The notes beneath the pieces were generated by a model. It did no database searches. It saw nothing but the letters and a program-made list of their open reading frames with translations, and was not told the origin of the DNA. Positions 58,549 through 64,000 of a DNA stretch of 64,000 nt are shown piece by piece. How positions within the stretch are numbered: the first letter of the stretch is position 1; every line of letters begins with the position of its first letter. A program made the position numbers and the translations under genes. The stretch comes from Tenacibaculum caenipelagi (GTDB lineage: Bacteria > Bacteroidota > Bacteroidia > Flavobacteriales > Flavobacteriaceae). The DNA lies in NCBI RefSeq assembly GCF_004363005.1, contig NZ_SNYH01000001.1, positions 496,001-560,000 on the forward strand, read 5' to 3'.

Positions 58549-59044
58549 CCTTATAAAAGGAGATATAACCAAAATGAAAGTTGACGCAATCGTTAATGCA
58601 GCTAATTCAAGTTTATTAGGAGGAAGTGGAGTTGATGGAGCGATTCACAGAGCGGGTGGTTCCTCAATTTTGGAAGAATGCCAACAAATTAGAAACAAAC
58701 AAGGCAAGTGTAAAACAGGGGAAGCAGTAATTACAAATGCTGGAAATCTTCCTGCTAAAAAAGTTATACATACTGTTGGTCCTGTATACCAAAAAGGGGA
58801 AAGTAATGAAAAAGAATTATTAGTCAATTGTTATAAAAACAGTATGTTACTTGCTAAGGAAAACGGTTTACACTCCATCGCTTTTCCCTGCATCAGTACG
58901 GGAATTTATCGTTTCCCTAAACAAATAGCAGCTGAAATAGCTCTTTCAGTAATAAAAAGTAATCCAATATTGGATGAAGTTATTTTTGTGTGTTTTGATA
59001 ATGAAAACTACACGATATATAAAAACTTATTAAGCTATGAGTGA
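58538..59044 (+). CDS. Macrodomain protein (O-acetyl-ADP-ribose/ADP-ribose hydrolase type)
   Basis: A 168-residue single macrodomain of the YmdB/MacroD type. ADP-ribose-binding motifs are [27 protein letters not shown], and [17 protein letters not shown]. The ATG at 58538 is chosen; it overlaps the glycohydrolase stop by 11 bases, which suggests translational coupling. Macrodomains remove ADP-ribose from proteins or hydrolyse O-acetyl-ADP-ribose and Appr-1''-p. All motif residues look intact. It fits an ADP-ribose-clearing role in this locus. Confidence 0.93.
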   Translation: MKINLIKGDITKMKVDAIVNAANSSLLGGSGVDGAIHRAGGSSILEECQQIRNKQGKCKTGEAVITNAGNLPAKKVIHTVGPVYQKGESNEKELLVNCYKNSMLLAKENGLHSIAFPCISTGIYRFPKQIAAEIALSVIKSNPILDEVIFVCFDNENYTIYKNLLSYE

Positions 59045-59120
59045 GAAAAGCATAAAAAGAAATGGAGTTTGGTTAACTAATCATGTACCATCTGAATTTA
59101 TCAAATTTGAAGATTTATAA
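59037..59120 (+). pseudogene. kptA: Probable C-terminal remnant of kptA (RNA 2'-phosphotransferase)
   Basis: A 27-codon frame lies between the macrodomain and phosphoesterase genes. Its end reads KRNGVWLTNHVPSEFIKFED. KptA/Tpt1 enzymes end in a similar stretch (E. coli KptA has NGVWLT then VxxEFL, from memory). KptA uses NAD and releases ADP-ribose cyclic phosphate, a macrodomain substrate, so a lost kptA here makes sense. The piece overlaps the macrodomain stop and ends two bases before the next ATG. It may still be translated. Confidence 0.55.
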
Positions 59121-59122
59121 TT

Positions 59123-59848
59123 ATGAGAACATTTGTTATTGGAGATATCCATGGAGGACTGAAAGCTGTTCCACAAGTTTTAAAAAAAGCACAAATCACC
59201 CCTAATGACACACTCATTTTTCTTGGTGATTATGTAGATGGTTGGAGCGAATCAGCTCAAGTTATTGACTTTTTAATCGAATTAAATAAAAAAAACCAAT
59301 GTATCTTCATTAAAGGAAATCATGATTTATGGTGTGAAGACTGGTTGAGAACTGGTGAAGGTGAAGCTATTTGGTTAGCACATGGAGGTGAAGAAACCAA
59401 AAAAAGCTACGAATCTTATTCAGAAGAACAAAAACAAAAACATCTGGTATTTTTTCAACAAATGAAGCCTTATTATATCGATGACAAAAACCGTTTGTTC
59501 ATTCACGCTGGTTTTACCTCTATGCACGGAGTTGAAAAAGAGACTTTCAAATTAAATTATCATTTTGATAGAACCTTATGGGAAACTGCTTTAGCTACTG
59601 ATAAAAACTTATCTAAAAAATCTGAACTATACCCAGAAAGGTTCAAACACTATTCAGAAATATACATTGGCCACACACCAACTATACGCTATAATTCATC
59701 AACCCCTATAAACGCTTTAAACCTATGGAATATTGATACGGGAGCTGCATTTACAGGATATTTAACAATTATGGATATTGACAGTAAAAAGTTTTGGCAA
59801 AGTGATCAAGTAAAAACTTTGTATGCAAACGAAAAAGGAAGAAACTAG
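59123..59848 (+). CDS. Calcineurin-like metallophosphoesterase
   Basis: A 241-residue phosphatase with every family motif: VIGDIHGG (start), FLGDYVDGW, FIKGNHDLW, LFIHAGFTS and YIGHTPTIRY. It resembles PPP-type serine/threonine phosphatases and diadenosine tetraphosphatases; PrpE-like members act on nucleotides or phosphoproteins. In this locus a nucleotide or phosphorylated ADP-ribose substrate is plausible (inference). The start lies two bases after the kptA remnant. Confidence 0.93.
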   Translation: MRTFVIGDIHGGLKAVPQVLKKAQITPNDTLIFLGDYVDGWSESAQVIDFLIELNKKNQCIFIKGNHDLWCEDWLRTGEGEAIWLAHGGEETKKSYESYSEEQKQKHLVFFQQMKPYYIDDKNRLFIHAGFTSMHGVEKETFKLNYHFDRTLWETALATDKNLSKKSELYPERFKHYSEIYIGHTPTIRYNSSTPINALNLWNIDTGAAFTGYLTIMDIDSKKFWQSDQVKTLYANEKGRN

Positions 59849-59943
59849 AAGATATTTTTCGTCTATGTCAATTGATTTTAAATAAAATCCTTAAAAATCA
59901 TATATGGAGTGTAACTTTATATTTCAAATTCAATATATCTAAT

Positions 59944-61578
59944 TTAAACCTCTGCGCACTGTAAAGTCATTTCCATAATGGCTGTAGAATAAAAAAACAC
60001 TGTACTTTCTTTCATTTCTTCTCCTTCACAATACTCCTTATAAAGTTGAAGAAAAAGTTCAGAATTAATACTCTCCCATTTATTAAGTATTGAATTTTGC
60101 ATCGCTTTTCGAATTATGCTGCCACTTTTTTTTCGTAAACTATACTCCATGAAAGGAGTGAATGATTCGGTTATTTTTGGAAAAGTAACCTTCTCAGAAC
60201 AGCCTTTTTTAGCTAAAAATTTTCTTTCTAATATTCGGTTTTTCCTCCAGTTCTCAGGTAGACTCCTGCAAAACCAAATAATTTCTTTAGAACAAAAAGG
60301 ATCAACAGGCCATACTCCTCTACGTAGATACAATGCTGCACCATAGGCTACAGCTTCTTTAGAAGAAGTTGGTATTAAAGAGCGTGGTGCTCTATCAATA
60401 GATTTTTGAGAACTTAAATATATATCAATAACCTCTTTATTAATAAAAGCAGGAACTTTTAAATCTTCAAAAGAAACTTCTCTTAAAATATCTTCTTTTT
60501 CCATTAAATCTAGTTCATCCCAATGAGGAAAAAAGAGTTCATCTCCACCAACTCCAGTATACATTATAGTTCTTCCTGGCTGAATACACTCCTGTAACAA
60601 CTTATCAGTTACTTCATAATAACACTCTTCCCAAGGCATTATTAATTCTTTTTTTACTCGGATACTATCTGCATCCAACGGTGGATAATTTTCAGCTATT
60701 ATTTCGTAATCAGTATACCCAAATTTTTCAATCATCTCTGCTCTCCTTTCTTGTTGTATTACTCCTTCTTTTCCAGGAACTAAAATACCACACGTATTAA
60801 TAGACTCATTACTTATCGTTGAGCAAACTGCAGATACAACACCACTATCTAATCCACTGCTTAATTCAGAAACAACATGTGCTTCAGGTGTAAGCCATCG
60901 ATTAGCTGATTGAGACATTATTTTTTCAAATATTGATAGAACATCTACATTAGGTTTTAACTCCTTCTTATTTGGAGGTTTTATCTCTTTAGGGTAATCT
61001 ATCTTAATAGAAGCACTTTCTTTATTTTTACTTTCCCAATTTGCGACAGCTCCTTCTGTAAGCATATACATATCTGAAAAGATTGTTTTTGTTGAATAAG
61101 GTGTTTCAAAAGCAGTTAAGAAATGAGCTAAACGTTCTTTATCTATTTTTTTACTCTGCATAGATTTACAAACTATTATAGGGTCCCATCCTCCAACAAG
61201 ACCTTGTTTAGATACAGTAAGGAAAATTGGAGCTGTAGCCCATCTACCATTTTTTATTGACACTTTTAGATTATTAGATGTTGTAGATAAGCTAATTATC
61301 ATAAAATGCAAAGGCCACTCTTTCATTTCCAACATGATATCCGAAAAATACTTCGTATTTATATCTCCTATTTCAGGAAAAGATAACTTTATTGGTTCAG
61401 AATATCCGTTTAATCTTTCTCGTACAATAAAAATCATTTCAGAGTTGCCCTTAAAAGCAAAATATTCTAAAGCAACATGATTAAAAGGTTCTATAAAACT
61501 TTGACTACTTTTCCATCTATAATTTTCGGCTTTCCACGACTCTTTAAGCGCATCTTCTGAAAGGTAAAATTTTAGCAT
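59944..61578 (-). CDS. Asparagine-synthase-like ligase lacking the glutaminase Cys (candidate RiPP cyclase)
   Basis: A 544-residue protein whose C-terminal half is the ATP-pyrophosphatase domain of asparagine synthases: PP-loop SELSSGLDSGVVSAV (about residue 240; Gly of SGGLDS replaced by Ser) and MYTGVGGDELFFPH. The N-terminal 200 residues keep only the scaffold of the glutaminase domain (NGRWATAPIFLTVSKQG, GGWDP); the start is MLKFYL, so no N-terminal Cys nucleophile exists. Proteins of this build adenylate a carboxylate and form amides without glutamine, as lasso-peptide cyclases and beta-lactam synthetases do. A 51-residue peptide gene lies immediately upstream on the same strand. No protease or transporter gene is adjacent. 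Confidence 0.8.
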   Translation of the reverse strand: MLKFYLSEDALKESWKAENYRWKSSQSFIEPFNHVALEYFAFKGNSEMIFIVRERLNGYSEPIKLSFPEIGDINTKYFSDIMLEMKEWPLHFMIISLSTTSNNLKVSIKNGRWATAPIFLTVSKQGLVGGWDPIIVCKSMQSKKIDKERLAHFLTAFETPYSTKTIFSDMYMLTEGAVANWESKNKESASIKIDYPKEIKPPNKKELKPNVDVLSIFEKIMSQSANRWLTPEAHVVSELSSGLDSGVVSAVCSTISNESINTCGILVPGKEGVIQQERRAEMIEKFGYTDYEIIAENYPPLDADSIRVKKELIMPWEECYYEVTDKLLQECIQPGRTIMYTGVGGDELFFPHWDELDLMEKEDILREVSFEDLKVPAFINKEVIDIYLSSQKSIDRAPRSLIPTSSKEAVAYGAALYLRRGVWPVDPFCSKEIIWFCRSLPENWRKNRILERKFLAKKGCSEKVTFPKITESFTPFMEYSLRKKSGSIIRKAMQNSILNKWESINSELFLQLYKEYCEGEEMKESTVFFYSTAIMEMTLQCAEV

Positions 61579-61589
61579 AATAATATAAT

Positions 61590-61650
61590 TATTGAACTTG
61601 TTTTTTTACAAGAAAGAGATAAGCTTTAACCTACCTCTTTCTTATAGAAG
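61590..61650 (-). other. Hairpins between the peptide gene and the ligase gene
   Basis: AAGAAAGAG / CTCTTTCTT (9 bp, 61611-61643) and CTTGT/ACAAG (61599-61614) lie in the 73-base gap. On the minus strand no T-run follows the longer stem, so it may limit readthrough or protect the upstream message instead of acting as a strict terminator. Confidence 0.5.
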
Positions 61651-61651
61651 T

Positions 61652-61807
61652 TTAGCTTTCTCTTTTTTGTCTCTTATCACCCGTATTAGATGTTTTCTTA
61701 GACATTTCAACACCGTAATGTTCTTCTTGTTCGTAAACTTCATTAATAATAGAACTTGTCCTTGCTTCAACGAACAATTCTTCACCAGTTTGAATTTTAG
61801 GGATCAT
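61652..61807 (-). CDS. Small peptide, candidate RiPP precursor
   Basis: A 51-codon frame, ATG at 61807, directly upstream of the asparagine-synthase-like gene on the same strand. It begins MIPKIQTGEELFVEARTS, continues through an acidic middle (EVYEQEEHYGVEMS), and ends in a polar tail TSNTGDKRQKRES. There is no signal peptide or Cys. An acidic leader plus short polar end beside an ATP-dependent ligase suggests a precursor. If Gly43 is the core start, Glu50 is residue 8, the ring size of many lasso peptides, but only one tail residue would follow. The peptide could instead be an ordinary small protein. Confidence 0.55.
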   Translation of the reverse strand: MIPKIQTGEELFVEARTSSIINEVYEQEEHYGVEMSKKTSNTGDKRQKRES

Positions 61808-62412
61808 AATACTTATAAATTATATTTTTCCTACTCTATTGGATAGGCTTTTCAGAATCCGCCTCCACATTTAACTGCGTGGAACAGGTTTATTAAAAAT
61901 ATCGTCACTTATTTTGTCATTACTTTTATTATGTAGAATAACCTTTTTGTTTCCATTATTAAGCCTTAATAATGGAAGTTTTAAAGTATCTCTTTAATAC
62001 CCAACAAAACATAAACAACTGTATTACAGGCATTAAAGTTAAAAACTAACATGTATCATATTAATTTAAATGTCATGTTCGAGCTCTTTTACTATGTAGA
62101 TGTGAACTATTTGGGTTTATTCGTAAGAAATAAGCATACATAAGTTACAAATTACCTTTTATACAAATCCTAATAAAGAAACTCACAAAACCATAAAACC
62201 CTCATTAACAATTACTTTAAATTAAAATAAAGGCACAATAAGTGAGACCTTATTAAACAATCTCTAAAGGCTACTTTTGAAAACTAGCTTTAGATACATC
62301 ATGAAACAGAATTAAACCTTAACTTATGAGAAAGTAAAAACTAACAACCTAAACTTTGATAGAATTATAAACGTTTAAATAAAAATAGAAATATATTGTA
62401 TGAATAATTTAA
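61808..62412. other. Gene-free region upstream of nadV
   Basis: About 600 bases without a convincing gene. It holds a CCAC/GTGG pair (61865-61882) and a 12-bp perfect hairpin TTCCATTATTAA / TTAATAATGGAA (61951-61977). The rest is AT-rich. The promoter of the peptide gene must lie near 61810-61950 but no TAnnTTTG match on the minus strand was found. Confidence 0.4.
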
Positions 62413-62433
62413 TTTGCGTAAATTTGACACAAA
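62413..62433 (+). promoter_or_regulatory. NrtR-box candidate upstream of nadV
   Basis: TTTGCGTAAA-T-TTGACACAAA, 21 bases, centred 25 bases before the ATG. The left half matches the nrtR and prs sites as TTTGYGTAAA. The leading TTTG follows TTAA, a near match to the -7 box seen in the other two. Confidence 0.7.
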
Positions 62434-62447
62434 CAAAATAACAAACT

Positions 62448-63920
62448 ATGAACCCATTATTATATACAGACGGTTATAAAGTAGACCACAGAAGACAATA
62501 CCCTGATAACACTACTTTAGTATATTCAAACTGGACACCAAGAAAAAGTAGAATTCAAGGAGTTGAAAAAGTAGTTTTTTTCGGACTACAATACTTCATC
62601 AAAAAATATATAATTGAAGAATTTCAAACTAACTTCTTTAACAAACCAAAAGAAGAAATTTGCAAACAATACATTAGAAGAATCAATAATTATTTAGGTG
62701 AAAACTCAGTAGGTATTGAACATATTGCAGCATTACACGATTTAGGATACATTCCTATGACTTTTAAAGCATTGCCTGAAGGTGTTGAAGTTCCAATTAG
62801 AGTACCAATGTTTACCATGTATAATACTTTGCCAGAATTCTTTTGGCTAACCAACTATTTTGAAACCTTATTATCTACTACAGTTTGGTTACCATGTAAT
62901 TCTGCAACCATCGCAAAACAATACAGAAAAATATTAGATAAATATGCACAAGATACCTCATCTGTTCCTGAAATGGTAGATTGGCAAGGACACGACTTTT
63001 CTATGAGAGGAATGGCTGGTTTAGAAGCTGCAGAAATGAGTGCTGCTGGTCACCTATTAAGTTTTACTGGTACAGACACAATTCCTGCTGTAGACTTTTT
63101 AGAAAAATATTACAACGCAGATTCTGACAACGAATTAATTGGAGGTTCTGTTGCGGCAACTGAACACTCTGTAATGTGTATGGGAACCAATAGTGGTGAA
63201 GAAGAAACTTTTAAGAGATTAATTACGGAAGTATATCCAAACGGTATCGTTTCTATTGTTTCTGATACTTGGGATTTATGGAAAGTACTTACCGAATATT
63301 TACCAAACTTAAAAGAAGAAGTCTTAGCCAGAGATGGTAAAGTAGTGATTAGACCTGACAGCGGTGATCCTGTGGATATTATTTGTGGAAACCCTAACGG
63401 TAAGACAGAAGTAGAACAAAAAGGAGTTATACAACTGCTTTGGGAAGTTTTTGGAGGAACAACCAATGAAAAAGGCTATATGGAATTAGATAGTCATATC
63501 GGAGCTATTTATGGGGATAGTATTACCCTTGAAAGAGCAACGCAAATTTGTGAACGTTTAAAACAAAAAGGGTTTGCCTCTACTAACGTAGTCTTAGGAA
63601 TAGGTTCTTTTACCTATCAATACAACACCAGAGATACCTTTGGATTTGCTATGAAAGCTACCTACGGGGAAGTAGATGGAGAAGGAAGAGAGATTTTTAA
63701 AGATCCAATTACCGATGACGGAACAAAGAAATCTGCCAAAGGATTATTAAAAATTACTTTAGAAGATGGAGAGTACAAATTACACGATCAAGTTACTTGG
63801 TTAGAAGAACAAGAAGGCGAATTACAAGAAGTTTTTAGAGACGGAAAATTGTTAGTTGATGAAAAACTAAGTGAAATAAGACTCCGTACTAAAAACAGTG
63901 TATTAGAATTTTCAGAATAA
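62448..63920 (+). CDS. nadV: Nicotinamide phosphoribosyltransferase
   Basis: Converts nicotinamide and PRPP to NMN, the one-step NAD salvage route (NAMPT/NadV). The 490 residues match the family. Substrate and PRPP motifs: LLYTDGYKVDHRRQYPD at the start, HDFSMRGMAGLEAAEMS, catalytic-loop GGSVAATEHSVMCMG (phospho-His candidate), VVIRPDSGDPVDI and GIGSFTYQYNTRDT. With prs providing PRPP and NrtR providing control it forms the core of the locus. A strong terminator follows. Confidence 0.97.
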   Translation: MNPLLYTDGYKVDHRRQYPDNTTLVYSNWTPRKSRIQGVEKVVFFGLQYFIKKYIIEEFQTNFFNKPKEEICKQYIRRINNYLGENSVGIEHIAALHDLGYIPMTFKALPEGVEVPIRVPMFTMYNTLPEFFWLTNYFETLLSTTVWLPCNSATIAKQYRKILDKYAQDTSSVPEMVDWQGHDFSMRGMAGLEAAEMSAAGHLLSFTGTDTIPAVDFLEKYYNADSDNELIGGSVAATEHSVMCMGTNSGEEETFKRLITEVYPNGIVSIVSDTWDLWKVLTEYLPNLKEEVLARDGKVVIRPDSGDPVDIICGNPNGKTEVEQKGVIQLLWEVFGGTTNEKGYMELDSHIGAIYGDSITLERATQICERLKQKGFASTNVVLGIGSFTYQYNTRDTFGFAMKATYGEVDGEGREIFKDPITDDGTKKSAKGLLKITLEDGEYKLHDQVTWLEEQEGELQEVFRDGKLLVDEKLSEIRLRTKNSVLEFSE

Positions 63921-63921
63921 C

Positions 63922-63952
63922 AAAAAAGCAGGAATAAAACTCCTGCTTTTTT
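63922..63952 (+). terminator. Terminator of nadV
   Basis: Stem AAAAAAGCAGGA / TCCTGCTTTTTT with loop ATAAAAC, directly after the stop. Confidence 0.9.
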
Positions 63953-64000
63953 ATTTAGAAGCCTCATAAAAACACTAAATACCAACACCTTACAAAAAAC

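Noticed and set aside
61652..61807. Firm lasso-peptide assignment
   Set aside because: The Thr normally two residues before the core is not in place and only one residue would follow an eight-residue ring; class left open.
61592..61846. 84-codon plus-strand frame covering the peptide gene
   Set aside because: It is antisense to the 51-codon peptide frame, starts in the ligase gap, and its composition (Phe/Leu/Arg-rich) looks like a shadow.

Overview
The window is AT-rich DNA from a member of the Bacteroidota, most likely a marine Flavobacteriaceae in the Tenacibaculum/Polaribacter neighbourhood. The genus is an inference from gene content, not an identification. Supporting signs are a SusC/SusD pair, many SPII lipoproteins and 'SAQ'-type signal peptides, flavobacterial protein families (DUF4197, DUF4136, DUF5522, PepSY-like), a fused isobutyryl-CoA mutase, and repeated TAnnTTTG -7 boxes upstream of genes. 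It looks like ordinary chromosome: the only mobile element seen is one IS200-type insertion. No rRNA, tRNA or CRISPR array was found.

Layout. 1-2.9 kb: two tandem thioredoxin-fold lipoproteins (the first runs off the left edge) behind an Opp/Dpp-type permease, divergent from pyrF. 3-9 kb: susD-susC, then an orphan LytTR response regulator. 9.2-11.3 kb: a small secreted protein, the IS200 element, a BtuF-like binding protein and a small conserved gene. 11.4-15 kb: DUF4197, DUF5522, DUF4136 and hutU. 15.3-22 kb: a small HExxH protein, icmF, a J-domain protein and recQ. 22-25 kb: a tricorn-like S41 protease. 25.3-32.1 kb: the trpEGDCFBA operon with a leader peptide, attenuator and promoter. 32.3-42.8 kb: asnB, secreted proteins, a three-part AraC regulator, gyrB, mdh and an ftsE-like ATPase. 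43-54.3 kb: envelope genes (TPR protein, beta-barrels, M28 and S41 peptidases, amidohydrolase).

54.4-55.9 kb is a small metal-related cluster. It holds DUF3703, an 11-Cys metallothionein-like peptide of 34 residues and a SigZ-type sigma factor. The first two genes share an upstream motif, TGCATC-N17-GTCT, that looks like an ECF-type promoter. A two-TM K+ channel gene follows.

56-64 kb is an NAD/ADP-ribose locus: nrtR, a PRPP synthase gene, a doubly damaged ADP-ribosylglycohydrolase, a macrodomain protein, a 27-codon remnant that looks like the C-terminus of KptA, a metallophosphoesterase, and nadV. Near-identical 21-bp imperfect palindromes lie directly upstream of nrtR, prs and nadV, as expected for an NrtR regulon. 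Inserted on the opposite strand is a two-gene unit: a 51-residue peptide followed by an asparagine-synthase-like enzyme without the glutaminase cysteine. This is a candidate minimal RiPP (modified-peptide) system and is the best candidate for something undescribed in the window.
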